Made by a program: the position numbers and the translations under genes | Shown: one piece after another, positions 44,748 to 53,685 of the stretch | Numbering within the stretch: the stretch's first letter is position 1 | Layout: every line of letters starts with the position of its first letter | Assembly: GCF_017676345.1 (NCBI RefSeq) | Contig: NZ_JAFFZM010000025.1 | Location: 1 to 64,000 of the forward strand | DNA from: Streptomyces smyrnaeus | Lineage (GTDB): Bacteria; Actinomycetota; Actinomycetes; Streptomycetales; Streptomycetaceae | Direction: 5' to 3' | DNA length: 64,000 nucleotides | Notes under the pieces: model-generated | Databases searched by the model: none | Told to the model about the DNA's origin: nothing | Seen by the model: only the letters and a program-made list of their open reading frames with translations

Positions 44748-46157
44748 TCAGGGCTTCTTCGAGTCGACGCCCGGGCGCTTCTTGCGCCACAGCCCTCGGG
44801 TGAAGTCGGGTATCTCCTGCGGGGTGCCCTTTGCCTTGATCGAGGCGTGGCTGAGCGGCACGGGGGAGGTCCAGGTCGCCGCGTCGTAGACGTCGAAGTC
44901 GGGCACCAGCCCGAGACGCATGCACTGTGTCAGGCGGAACAGCATGATGTAGTCCATACCGCCGTGCCCGCCGGGCGGATCGGAGTGTTCCTTCCACAGC
45001 CAGTGGTCGTGCTCCTTGTACTTGTCGAAGTCGCCCCACTCGTCACCGGACATGTCCGGCTCCAGATAGATGCGGGGCGGGTAGTCCTCGAAGACGCCCT
45101 TGGTGCCGCCGAGGATGTTGAGGCGGGAGTAGGGGTGCGGGTTGGAGACGTCGTGTTCGAGCCGGATCACCCTGCCCTTGGCCGTCTGGACGAGACTGAT
45201 CGACATATCGCTTTTTACATAGGTCTCCTTCCAGCTCTCGTGGCCGGGCGGCATGTGCTCCTCGCGGTAGGCGGCCAGACCGAGTGAGGGAGAGCCGAAA
45301 GTGGTGATACGGACCGCGCGGTCGCCGCGGTTGACGTCCATGTAGTTGGCGGCGGGGCCGAAGCCGTGGTTCGGATAGAGGTCGCCCTTGAGCCGCGTGT
45401 GCCACTTGCGGCGCCACGGCCCTTCGTAGTAGTCCGGGTCGAACATCAGCCCGCGCAGGTCGTGGAGGTAGGCCCCGGCGCTGTGCAGCAGATCGCCGAA
45501 GAGCCCCTCGTGCGCCATCCGCAGGACGCGCATCTCGTTCTGCCCGTACACGCAGTTCTCCAACTGCATGCAGTGCTTACGGGTCTGTTCGGAGAGGTCG
45601 ACGAGTTCCCACAGCTGGTCCAGCTCCATCGCGATGGGGCACTCGACGCCGACGTGCTTGCCGCCCTTCAGCGCGGCCTTGGCCATCTCGAAGTGCCAGT
45701 CCCAGGGGGTGGCCACGTACACGAAGTCGAGGTCCCCGCGTCTGCACAGTTTCTCGAAGTCGTGATCGCCCTTGGCGTAGAGGGCGGGCGCGGGCTGTCC
45801 GGCGTCGGTGACCTTCTTCGCGGCACGTTCGGTCTTCTCCCGCACCGGGTCGCACAGCGCGACCACACGCACGCCCTCCAGCGCCAGGAACAGGTCGATC
45901 ATGCTGCCGCCACGCTGCCCCAGACCGATCAGCCCGACCCGGACGGTGGTCCGCTCCTCGAACGGTACGCCGATCATCGTCCTGCCCCGACGGGGTGGCG
46001 TCATGGCGGCGCTCCCGCTCTCCTCGGCGGCCGTGGCGGCACCGGACTGTGCCGCCTCGGCCGCCGAGGCGCCCAATGCGCCGATGCCCAACCCGGCGCC
46101 CGCGACCCCGGCGCTGCGCAGGACTGAACGGCGGCTGAATCCTTGCTCGTCACTCAT
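44748..46157 (-). CDS. Tat-exported Gfo/Idh/MocA-fold protein, GH109-like glycosidase
   Basis: 469 aa. Twin-arginine signal (FSRRSVLRSAGVAGAGLGIG), then a Rossmann fold (VRVGLIGLGQRGGSMID, about residue 72). GH109 features from memory include DFVYVATPWDWHFEMAKAAL, LYPNHGFGPAANYMDVNRGDR and HGGMDYIM, which suggest an NAD-dependent alpha-N-acetylgalactosaminidase. ATG 46157 follows GGGAGAG. Ends 6 bp from the convergent L,D-transpeptidase stop and is divergent from the alpha-amylase gene. Substrate needs confirmation. Confidence 0.83.
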   Translation of the reverse strand: MSDEQGFSRRSVLRSAGVAGAGLGIGALGASAAEAAQSGAATAAEESGSAAMTPPRRGRTMIGVPFEERTTVRVGLIGLGQRGGSMIDLFLALEGVRVVALCDPVREKTERAAKKVTDAGQPAPALYAKGDHDFEKLCRRGDLDFVYVATPWDWHFEMAKAALKGGKHVGVECPIAMELDQLWELVDLSEQTRKHCMQLENCVYGQNEMRVLRMAHEGLFGDLLHSAGAYLHDLRGLMFDPDYYEGPWRRKWHTRLKGDLYPNHGFGPAANYMDVNRGDRAVRITTFGSPSLGLAAYREEHMPPGHESWKETYVKSDMSISLVQTAKGRVIRLEHDVSNPHPYSRLNILGGTKGVFEDYPPRIYLEPDMSGDEWGDFDKYKEHDHWLWKEHSDPPGGHGGMDYIMLFRLTQCMRLGLVPDFDVYDAATWTSPVPLSHASIKAKGTPQEIPDFTRGLWRKKRPGVDSKKP

Positions 46158-46291
46158 CGGCTCTCCCGCAGCTGTGTGCACGTCGGATGCGTGAACTCGG
46201 CTCAGGACCCTGCTGGTTGAGACCAGTGGTGCGCAAGAGCGCGTACTTGGACCTTCGTTGCTCGTGGATGGACTTTCGGTTCCGTAAGATC

Positions 46292-46322
46292 TTGCTGCAA
46301 TTGACTGGAAATTCTTGCGCAA
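46292..46322. promoter_or_regulatory. Paired TTGC-NGCAA palindromes, candidate MalR-type operators
   Basis: TTGCTGCAA (46292-46300) and the perfect palindrome TTGCGCAA (46315-46322) are 23 bp apart, about two helix turns. Streptomyces alpha-amylase promoters are controlled by LacI-family MalR/Reg1 through CTTGC/GCAAG repeats, which these resemble. The regulator itself is not in the window. Confidence 0.5.
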
Positions 46323-46370
46323 TCTCTTGACGCCGCTTCCCGACACCGGCAGGCTCCCGGCCGTACCACC

Positions 46371-46403
46371 TGTGAACGGCCCCCTGTGGGCGGACCGTTC
46401 ACA
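46371..46403. other. Perfect 9-bp inverted repeat in the amylase leader
   Basis: TGTGAACGG (46371-46379) and CCGTTCACA (46395-46403) flank a 15-base G/C-rich loop about 75 bp before the amylase ATG. It may be an RNA stem-loop in the leader or a dimeric-protein operator. Confidence 0.55.
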
Positions 46404-46477
46404 TCCCCCCACGGTGGCCCAGGCGCCTGGCTGCCTTCCCGGGCATCCCCATGCCCGCACATCGAAGGAGCCGCACG

Positions 46478-48016
46478 ATGAGAAAACGACTGCTCAGCGT
46501 CTGTACGGCGGGAGTGCTGGCGGCAAGCGGCATGATGGCGGCAACGCCCTGGCACGCACAGGCGGCCCGCTCCATGCCGACCGACTCGGCGCAAGCCGCC
46601 TCTGCGCAAGCTGCCTCCGGACAGGCCCCTTCCGGGCAGGCGCCTTCCGGGCAGGCGCCTTCCGGGCAGGCGTCTCGACCAGGAATGCCCTCCACCTTCG
46701 CGTCGGCCGCAGCAGCGCAGGGTTCGTTCACCCAGGCCGCACCGCCCGGCGGGAAGAGCGTCACCGCGACGCTGTTCGAGCGCCCGTTCACCTCCGTCGC
46801 CCAGGAGTGCACGGACACCCTCGGCCCCGCCGGTTACGGCTACGTCGAGGTCTCACCCGCCACGGAGCACATCCAGGGCGATCAGTGGTGGACGTCGTAC
46901 CAGCCGGTCAGCTACAAGATCGCAGGTCGACTCGGTGACCGTGCCGACTTCGCGCAGATGGTCGACACCTGCGAGGCCGCAGGGGTCAAGGTCATCGCGG
47001 ACGCCGTCATCAACCACATGACATCCGGTTCGGGCACCGGAACCGGCGGCACCCAGTACACCAAGTACGGCTACCCGGGCACCTACCAGGACGGCGACTT
47101 CCACACCTGCCGGAAGAACATCACCGACTACACCAACCGCGACGACGTGCAGAACTGCGAACTCGTGGGCCTGGCCGACCTCGACACCGGCAACGAGAAG
47201 GTACGTGCCGCCATCGCCGGCTACCTCGACGACCTGCGCTCCCTCGGCGTGGCCGGCTTCCGTATCGACGCGGCCAAGCACATGGCGGCAGCCGATGTGG
47301 CGGCCATCAAGGCGAAGATGTCCCAGGACCCCGGCTTCTGGATCAGTGAGGTCATCCACGGCGACGGGGAGGCCGTGCAGCCCGATGAGTACACCGACAT
47401 CGGCGACGTGGACGAGTTCCGCTACGGCCGTCGGCTCAAGAGCGCCTTCCAGGGCGGCGACCTCGGCTCCCTGCGGACCATCGGCGACGGAATGCTGGGC
47501 AGCGGCGATGCCCGCACGTTCGTCGACAACTGGGACACCGAACGCAACGGCTCCACTCTCACCTACAAGGACGGCGCGGCCTACACGCTCGCCAACGTCT
47601 TCCAGCTCGCCCATCCCTACGGCTCGCCCAACGTCTTCTCCGGCTACACGTTCAGCGATCACGACGCCGGGCCGCCCAGCGGCGACGAGGGGTGGACCGG
47701 CATCCACGCCAAGCCTGAGATCACCGGCATGGTCGGCTTCCGCAACGCGGTCGGCTCGGCGGAGCTGACGAACTGGTGGTCCGAGGGGCAGGCCCTCGCC
47801 TTCGGACGCGGCGACAAGGGGTTCGTCGCCCTCAACAACGGCGATGGGGGGTTGAACAGGACCTTCCAGACCTCCTTGCCCGCCGGTACGTACTGCAACG
47901 TCGCCGCCGCACAGGGCGGCTGTGAGCAGAAGGTCGCGGTCGCTGCCGATGGCCGTGCGCAGTTGACTGTTCCTGCCCACGGGGCCGTCGCCCTGCATGT
48001 GGACGCGACCGGCTGA
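46478..48016 (+). CDS. Secreted alpha-amylase (GH13)
   Basis: 512 aa. Sec signal (RKRLLSVCTAGVLAAS ... HAQA), then a repeat linker with SGQAP units (residues 44-66), and the GH13 barrel. Region I DAVINHM (175-181), region II GFRIDAAKH with nucleophile Asp264, region III WISEVIH with acid/base Glu291, and region IV FVDNWDTER with Asp353. Region IV has Trp352 where most alpha-amylases have His. No starch-binding domain follows. ATG 46478 has AAGGAG eight bases upstream. Confidence 0.93.
   Translation: MRKRLLSVCTAGVLAASGMMAATPWHAQAARSMPTDSAQAASAQAASGQAPSGQAPSGQAPSGQASRPGMPSTFASAAAAQGSFTQAAPPGGKSVTATLFERPFTSVAQECTDTLGPAGYGYVEVSPATEHIQGDQWWTSYQPVSYKIAGRLGDRADFAQMVDTCEAAGVKVIADAVINHMTSGSGTGTGGTQYTKYGYPGTYQDGDFHTCRKNITDYTNRDDVQNCELVGLADLDTGNEKVRAAIAGYLDDLRSLGVAGFRIDAAKHMAAADVAAIKAKMSQDPGFWISEVIHGDGEAVQPDEYTDIGDVDEFRYGRRLKSAFQGGDLGSLRTIGDGMLGSGDARTFVDNWDTERNGSTLTYKDGAAYTLANVFQLAHPYGSPNVFSGYTFSDHDAGPPSGDEGWTGIHAKPEITGMVGFRNAVGSAELTNWWSEGQALAFGRGDKGFVALNNGDGGLNRTFQTSLPAGTYCNVAAAQGGCEQKVAVAADGRAQLTVPAHGAVALHVDATG
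46612..46677 (+). repeat. 15-bp tandem repeat coding the SGQAP linker
   Basis: About four units near TCCGGGCAGGCGCCT run in frame in the amylase gene, coding SGQAP repeats between signal peptide and catalytic domain. The middle copies are near-identical, which suggests recent slippage. Confidence 0.75.
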
Positions 48017-48022
48017 CGCACC

Positions 48023-48050
48023 GGGCGGGCCGCCGAGGGGCGGCCCGCCC
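48023..48050 (+). terminator. Amylase terminator hairpin
   Basis: GGGCGGGCCGCC (48023-48034) and GGCGGCCCGCCC (48039-48050) form a perfect 12-bp stem with loop GAGG, starting 6 bp after the amylase stop. Confidence 0.85.
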
Positions 48051-48133
48051 CATGCGTGTGTCGCCGACGAGCAGCTGCCCGACGTGTGCGGCACCGCAGA
48101 GCAGACGGCCCCCGGTACGGGGGTCACCGCGGA

Positions 48134-51103
48134 TCAGCGGGGGCGGGTGGCCAATTCCAGCTCCTGGATGACCGAGTGGTAGCCCTGGTTGCCGGTCGCG
48201 TGGTCGAGGCCTATCTCGCACGTCCGGTTGGCCGACAGGTACGCGTCGTAGGAGCGCGCCGTCACCTCGGCAGCCTCTCGGGCCGTCGCGGAGGCGGTCA
48301 GTTCCTCGTGCAGCAGCCCGCGGTCGCCCGCGAAGGCACAGCATCCCGCGTCCAGCGGCACCACGACCTCCTCCGCGCACGCCTCGGCGACCTCGCGCAG
48401 CTCCGCCTCGTCGCCCAGGTGCCGCATCGAGCACGTGGGATGGAGCACGGCGGAGTCGACGCGCCGCTCGACCGTGAGGCGGGGCAGCAACTCCCGCGCG
48501 GCCCAGACGAGCGAGTCCAGGACCGTCAGTCGTTCGTGGAGTTTGCGGTTGGCCGGTGTCAGGTAGGGCACGACCTCTTCCGCGATGCCCAGGGTGCAGG
48601 AGGAGGCGTCGACCACGAGGGGGAGCTCGCCGCCGTCGGTCCACCGCCAGGCGGCCTCCACCATGCGGTTGGCCATCAGGGTGTTGCCGGCTTCGTAGCC
48701 CTTGGAGTGCCAGATCGTCGAGCAGCAGGTGCCGGTGACGTCTTTCGGGATCCACACCGGCTGGCCGGCCCGTGCCGAGACGGTGACCAGGGCCTCCGGA
48801 AGCGACAGTCCCGCGTAACCGTCCGGGTCGCCGAAGATCCGGTTCACGCACGCCGGGTAGTACACGGCGGTGGCGAGCTGTCTGCTCGTCGCCGGGAGCC
48901 GCTTGGCGGCCGGGGCCGGGATCTCCGGCAGCCACTCGGGCACCAGGTCGGGGCGGACCGCTTTGCGGGCGGCGCCGGTGACCGCGCCGAGCAGCCGGTC
49001 CCCGAGATCGCCCTCGCGTCCCCGCAGACGTCTGCGGAGCTGGTCCGCGGCGGCCACCGCCAACCGCGCCGAGCGCTCCACCCGCGCGAAGTGTCGCGCC
49101 GTGCGCTCGGCGGTGCGCTCCTCGCGGGGCGAGTGCCGGGCGTGCCGGAACGTCTTCATCAGCGCACCGGTGTCGATTCCGACCGGGCAGTCCAGCTTGC
49201 AGGTGGAATCGCCCGCGCAGGTGTCGACGGCGTCGTACCCGTAGCTCGCCAGCAGGTTCTCACCCACCAGCGAGTCACCGGGCTGGCGCATCATCTCGCG
49301 GCGCAGCACGATCCGTTGACGCGGCGTGGTGGTCAGGTCCTCGCTGGGGCAGGTCGGTTCGCAGAAGCCGCACTCGATACAGGGGTCGGCCAAAGCCTCC
49401 ACGCCGGGAATCGACTTCAGACCGCGCAGATGTGCCCGCGGGTCACGATCCAGCAGCACGCCGGGCGCCAGGACCCCGGTCGGGTCCAGCAGCCGCTTGA
49501 TGCGCCACATCAGCTCGGTCGCCTTGCTGCCCCACTCCAGTTCCAGGAACGGTGCGATGTTGCGGCCGGTGGCGTGCTCGGCCTTGAGGGAGCCGTCGAA
49601 CCGCTCCACGGTCATGCGGCAGAACTCGTCCATGAAGGCGGCATAGCGCTGGACGTCGTCCGGATCGCCCGCGTCGAAGGCCAGCAGGAAGTGCAGATTG
49701 CCGTGTGCGGCGTGGCCCGCGACAGCCGCGTCGAAGCCGTGCCGCTCCTGGAGCTCCAGCAGGGCCTCGCACGCCTCGGCCAGCCGGGAGGGCGGTACGG
49801 CGAAGTCCTCGGTGATCAGTGTGGTGCCGGAGGGGCGGGAGCCGCCGACCGCGGTGACGAATGCCTTGCGTGCCTTCCAGTACGAGGCGATCGTGGCCGG
49901 GTCGCGCGTCAACTCGTTGGTGACGGAGGCGACCGGGGCGACCAGCTCCAGCCCGGCCAGCACCGTGCGTGCCGCCTCTTCCCGCTCCTCGCGTACGGCG
50001 TCGTCCGGGGAGCGGAACTCCACCAGCAGCGCGGTGGTCTCCTTCGGCAGCTCGGCCCAGTCCTGCGGCACCCCGGAGACACTGACCGAGGCGCGCAGCG
50101 TGTTCCCGTCCATGAGCTCGACGGACATCGCCCCGGCCGCGTTGAAACGCGGCACGGCGCCGGCTGCCGCCGACAGCGACGGGAAGAAGAACAGTCCGGT
50201 GGAGGTGCGCCGGTGCAGCGGGAGGGTGTCGAAGACGAACTCGGCGAGGAAGCCGAGGGTGCCCTGGGAGCCCACCATCAGCCCGCGCAGGATCTCCACC
50301 GGAGTGGTGCCGTCCAAGAAGGCGTCCAGCCGGTATCCGTTGGTGTTCTTCAGCTCGTGCTTGGCCCGGATACGGGAGACCAGGGCGGTGTCGGCCTCGA
50401 TCTCGGCCTTGAGCGCCAGCAGGCCCTCGCAGAGCGCGGGCTCGGCGCGTGCGAGCTTCTCGTCCGCCGCCGGGTCCGCCGTGTCCACGACCGTGCCGCT
50501 GGGCAGGACGCAGGTGAGGGAGGCGACGGTGCGATAGGAGTTGCGTGTGGTGCCCGCCGTCATCCCGGAGGCGTTGTTGGCGACCACGCCGCCCACCGTG
50601 CACGCGATGGCAGAGGCCGGATCGGGGCCGAGCAGCCGCCCATGGGCCGCCAGCGAGGCGTTGGCCCGGAAGACGGTGGTCCCCGGCCGGATCCTGGCCT
50701 GCTCGCCCTCCGCCAGCACCTCCACACCCGCCCAGTGGCGCCGCACGTCGACCAGGATGTCCTCACCCTGGGCCTGCCCGTTGAGTGACGTCCCCGCAGC
50801 GCGGAAGACGACGCCCCGGCCGTTTCGCCGCGCGTAGTCCAGTACCGCGGCGACGTCGGCCACGTCCTCGGCGAGTACGACGACCTGCGGGATGAAGCGG
50901 TACGGGCTCGCGTCCGAGGCGTAGCGCACCAGGTCGGAGACTTTCGAGAGCACTTTTCCGCTGCCCAGCAGCCGCTCCAGATCGCTCCGCAGCGGCTGCG
51001 GAGTGCCCTGCGCCAGCTCGTCGGGGACCCGGTCCGCGGCGGGGGAGTGGCCCGCGCCGGTCCGCGGACGCAGCGCGCCGGCCTTGGGTTCGAGCAGCGG
51101 CAT
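48134..51103 (-). CDS. FAD/Fe-S D-lactate dehydrogenase-like oxidoreductase
   Basis: 989 aa. N-terminal FAD-binding domain (VVVLAEDVADVAAVLDYARR, RAAGTSLNGQAQGEDILVD), then FAD-oxidase C region (AAVAGHAAHGNLHFLLAFD), two 4Fe-4S clusters (CIECGFCEPTCP; CAGDSTCKLDCPVGID) and a C-terminal CCG-like domain (YPACVNRIF, GTCCSTIWHSKGYE, HPTCSMRHLG, DAGCCAFAGD). Similar fusions oxidise D-lactate or glycolate and feed the respiratory chain. ATG 51103 has GGAG six bases upstream. Distinct from the lut operon later in the window. Confidence 0.9.
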   Translation of the reverse strand: MPLLEPKAGALRPRTGAGHSPAADRVPDELAQGTPQPLRSDLERLLGSGKVLSKVSDLVRYASDASPYRFIPQVVVLAEDVADVAAVLDYARRNGRGVVFRAAGTSLNGQAQGEDILVDVRRHWAGVEVLAEGEQARIRPGTTVFRANASLAAHGRLLGPDPASAIACTVGGVVANNASGMTAGTTRNSYRTVASLTCVLPSGTVVDTADPAADEKLARAEPALCEGLLALKAEIEADTALVSRIRAKHELKNTNGYRLDAFLDGTTPVEILRGLMVGSQGTLGFLAEFVFDTLPLHRRTSTGLFFFPSLSAAAGAVPRFNAAGAMSVELMDGNTLRASVSVSGVPQDWAELPKETTALLVEFRSPDDAVREEREEAARTVLAGLELVAPVASVTNELTRDPATIASYWKARKAFVTAVGGSRPSGTTLITEDFAVPPSRLAEACEALLELQERHGFDAAVAGHAAHGNLHFLLAFDAGDPDDVQRYAAFMDEFCRMTVERFDGSLKAEHATGRNIAPFLELEWGSKATELMWRIKRLLDPTGVLAPGVLLDRDPRAHLRGLKSIPGVEALADPCIECGFCEPTCPSEDLTTTPRQRIVLRREMMRQPGDSLVGENLLASYGYDAVDTCAGDSTCKLDCPVGIDTGALMKTFRHARHSPREERTAERTARHFARVERSARLAVAAADQLRRRLRGREGDLGDRLLGAVTGAARKAVRPDLVPEWLPEIPAPAAKRLPATSRQLATAVYYPACVNRIFGDPDGYAGLSLPEALVTVSARAGQPVWIPKDVTGTCCSTIWHSKGYEAGNTLMANRMVEAAWRWTDGGELPLVVDASSCTLGIAEEVVPYLTPANRKLHERLTVLDSLVWAARELLPRLTVERRVDSAVLHPTCSMRHLGDEAELREVAEACAEEVVVPLDAGCCAFAGDRGLLHEELTASATAREAAEVTARSYDAYLSANRTCEIGLDHATGNQGYHSVIQELELATRPR

Positions 51104-51231
51104 GGCATCTCCAGGGCGCACAGGGGATTGGAACGGAGTGCGGGCTTATGTGTGCCACATGCTAGTTCGGGCCACCGACACCGGCCGTGGGGGTCGTCCC
51201 CGCCGCGTAACGGTCGTCCGAGGGTGGACCC

Positions 51232-51678
51232 TCAGCAGTGGCCGCCCTCGGTGTCGAGCAGTGCCAGCAGGCGGCTCAGCTCCTCGCGCTGCCCCGGCCC
51301 CAGCGGCGCCAGCAGCTGTTCGGCAGCGCTCCTGCGGGCCCGCCGCAGCTCGGTGAGGGCCAGGGAGCCGTCTTCCGTCAGCTCGATACGGATCACCCTG
51401 CGGTTCGCGGTGTCGGGGGCCCGGCGCACCAGCCCACGTTCTTCCAGGGCGTCCACCAAGCTGGTGACCTGCCTGGGCACCACGCCCAGCTGAGTGGCGA
51501 GGTCTGCCATCCGGGGCGGCTGAGAGCTGTGTGCGACGGTACGCAGCATCCGGCCCTGCGCCGGTGTGACGCCCAGCGGTGCGAAGTTCTGCCGGTGTGC
51601 GTGGTTGATCCGCTTGGTGAGGCGCAGCAGCTGGTCAGCGAGGTCGGAGGCGGGCTCGTCGGAGGGGTGGTGGACCAT
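51232..51678 (-). CDS. MarR-family transcriptional regulator
   Basis: 148 aa winged-helix dimer. HTH: MLRTVAHSSQPPRMADLATQLGVVPRQVTSLVDALEERGLV, wing: RRVIRIELTEDG. Divergent from an ABC exporter gene across 107 bp, with a candidate operator between, so it probably represses the exporter in response to a small ligand. Confidence 0.92.
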   Translation of the reverse strand: MVHHPSDEPASDLADQLLRLTKRINHAHRQNFAPLGVTPAQGRMLRTVAHSSQPPRMADLATQLGVVPRQVTSLVDALEERGLVRRAPDTANRRVIRIELTEDGSLALTELRRARRSAAEQLLAPLGPGQREELSRLLALLDTEGGHC

Positions 51679-51701
51679 GGCGGCAGCCTATCAGGGGTCT
51701 A

Positions 51702-51728
51702 TTCATTGTGAGTATAGGTAACGATGAA
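51702..51728. promoter_or_regulatory. Inverted-repeat operator overlapping the exporter promoter
   Basis: TTCATTGTG (51702-51710) and AACGATGAA (51720-51728) are inverted repeats with 7 of 9 matches around a 9-bp centre. They overlap TTGTGA (51706-51711) and TATGCT (51730-51735), spaced 18 bp, a plausible promoter for the exporter; AGTATA (51711-51716) could be the opposite -10 (TATACT) for marR. Confidence 0.6.
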
Positions 51729-51785
51729 CTATGCTCCATGATCTGAGCCGTACGTCTGCTCCGCAGACCGACCCCGAGGAGCCTC

Positions 51786-53639
51786 TTGCACCGTGAAGCG
51801 CCCGGCTGGACGCAGCCGCCGAAGGAGCCGCTGACCCAGGAACAGCCCGCCGAACAGCCCGCGCAGGTGCGCCGCATCCTGCGCCTCTTCCGCCCCTACC
51901 GTGGCCGTCTGGCACTGGTCGGCCTGCTGGTGGCGGCATCCTCCCTGGTCTCCGTCGCCTCGCCGTTCCTGCTGCGCGAGATCCTGGACGTCGCCATTCC
52001 GCAGCAGCGCACCGGCCTGCTCTCGCTGCTCGCCCTCGGCATGATCGTCACCGCCGTGGTGACCAGCGTCTTCGGCGTGCTCCAGACCCTCATCAGCACC
52101 ACGGTCGGACAGCGCGTCATGCACGACCTGCGCACCGGTGTCTACGCCAAGCTCCAGCGGATGCAGCTCGCCTTCTTCACCCGGACCCGGACGGGTGAGG
52201 TCCAATCCCGCATCGCCAACGACATCGGCGGTATGCAGGCCACCGTCACCTCCACAGCCACCTCGCTCGTGTCCAACCTCACCAGCGTGGTGGCCACGGT
52301 CGTCGCCATGCTCGCGCTCGACTGGCGGCTGACGCTCGTCTCCCTCGTACTGCTGCCCTTCTTCGTGTGGGTGAGCCGCCGGGTGGGACGGGAGCGCAAA
52401 CGCATCACCACGCAGCGGCAGAAGCAGATGGCCGCCATGTCCGCCATCGTCACCGAGTCCCTGTCGGTCAGCGGCATCCTGCTCGGCCGCACCATGGGCC
52501 GGGCCGACTCGCTCACCAAGAACTTCTCCGACGAGTCCGAACGACTGGTCGACCTGGAGATCCGCTCGAACATGGCCGGGCGCTGGCGGATGGCCACCAT
52601 CGGCATCGTCATGGCCGCCATCCCCGCGCTGCTGTACTGGACGGCGGGCATGCTCACCCAGTTCGGCGGCCCCGCCTTCTCCATCGGCACTCTCGTCGCG
52701 TTCGTCACCCTCCAGCAGGGGCTGCTGCGGCCCACCGTCTCGCTGCTGACCACCGGGGTGGAGATGCAGACCTCGCTGGCGCTCTTCCAGCGCATCTTCG
52801 AATATCTCGACCTGCCCGTCGCCATCACCGAGCCGGCCCGCCCGACCGCGCTTTCGAAGGTGCGTGGCGAAGTGCGCTTCGAGAACGTCGACTTCACCTA
52901 CGACACCCGCCCACCGGGTAGCCCCGCCCACGACACCGGATACACCCTGCGCGGAATCGACCTGGCCGTCCCGGCGGGCACCAGCCTCGCCGTGGTCGGA
53001 GCCACCGGCTCCGGAAAGAGCACCCTCAGCTATCTGGTGCCCCGCCTGTACGACGTGACGGGAGGCCGCGTCACCCTCGACGGCGTCGATGTACGTGAGC
53101 TGGACTTCGCGACCCTCTCGACAGCGGTCGGCGTAGTCTCCCAGGAGACGTACCTCTTCCACGCGACCGTCGCGGACAACCTCCGGTTCGCCAAGCCGGA
53201 CGCCACGGACGAGGAACTGCGCGCCGCGGCGCGGGCCGCGCAGATCCACGATCACATCGCCGCACTGCCGGACGGCTACGACACACTGGTCGGCGAGCGG
53301 GGATACCGCTTCTCCGGAGGTGAGAAACAGCGCCTCGCCCTGGCGCGCACCATCCTGCGCGACCCGCCGGTGCTGATCCTGGACGAGGCCACCAGCGCCC
53401 TCGACACCCGTACCGAACGTGCGGTCCAGGAGGCCATCGACGCGCTGTCGGAAGGGCGCACCACACTCACCATCGCGCACCGCCTCTCCACCATCCGGGA
53501 CGCCGACCAGATCGTCGTTCTGGACGGTGGCCGGATCGCCGAACGGGGCACCCACGGCGAACTGCTGGCGGCCGACGGGAAGTACGCCGCACTGGTGCGA
53601 CGCGACAGCGAGACGGCGGACGCGACAGTGAGCGGCTGA
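51786..53639 (+). CDS. ABC exporter, membrane and ATPase fusion (drug-export type)
   Basis: 617 aa. Six-helix membrane domain (about 40-330) and canonical nucleotide-binding domain: VVGATGSGKST Walker A, SGGEKQRLALARTIL signature, VLILDEATSALD Walker B, TIAHRLS H-loop. A homodimer or partner is expected. TTG 51786 has GAGGAG five to six bases upstream. Divergent from marR, which argues for efflux of a toxic compound sensed by MarR. Confidence 0.93.
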   Translation: MHREAPGWTQPPKEPLTQEQPAEQPAQVRRILRLFRPYRGRLALVGLLVAASSLVSVASPFLLREILDVAIPQQRTGLLSLLALGMIVTAVVTSVFGVLQTLISTTVGQRVMHDLRTGVYAKLQRMQLAFFTRTRTGEVQSRIANDIGGMQATVTSTATSLVSNLTSVVATVVAMLALDWRLTLVSLVLLPFFVWVSRRVGRERKRITTQRQKQMAAMSAIVTESLSVSGILLGRTMGRADSLTKNFSDESERLVDLEIRSNMAGRWRMATIGIVMAAIPALLYWTAGMLTQFGGPAFSIGTLVAFVTLQQGLLRPTVSLLTTGVEMQTSLALFQRIFEYLDLPVAITEPARPTALSKVRGEVRFENVDFTYDTRPPGSPAHDTGYTLRGIDLAVPAGTSLAVVGATGSGKSTLSYLVPRLYDVTGGRVTLDGVDVRELDFATLSTAVGVVSQETYLFHATVADNLRFAKPDATDEELRAAARAAQIHDHIAALPDGYDTLVGERGYRFSGGEKQRLALARTILRDPPVLILDEATSALDTRTERAVQEAIDALSEGRTTLTIAHRLSTIRDADQIVVLDGGRIAERGTHGELLAADGKYAALVRRDSETADATVSG

Positions 53640-53658
53640 CCGCGTCGTCCCACCGGCA

Positions 53659-53678
53659 CGTACCGTCCCAGCGGTACG
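53659..53678. terminator. Terminator between convergent genes
   Basis: CGTACCG (53659-53665) and CGGTACG (53672-53678) form a 7-bp stem with a 6-base loop between the exporter and NamZ stops. Confidence 0.5.
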
Positions 53679-53685
53679 GACTCTC

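Larger units (their letters stand above)
46158..46477. other. 320-bp divergent intergenic region between GH109-like and amylase genes
   Basis: Holds the paired palindromes (46292-46322) and the 9-bp hairpin (46371-46403) listed separately; the centre (46250-46325) is the most A/T-rich part and should hold both promoters. No gene seen. Confidence 0.6.

Noticed and set aside
48056..50788. Plus-strand 910-codon frame over the lactate dehydrogenase-like gene
   Set aside because: Antisense shadow of a gene with intact FAD and Fe-S motifs.
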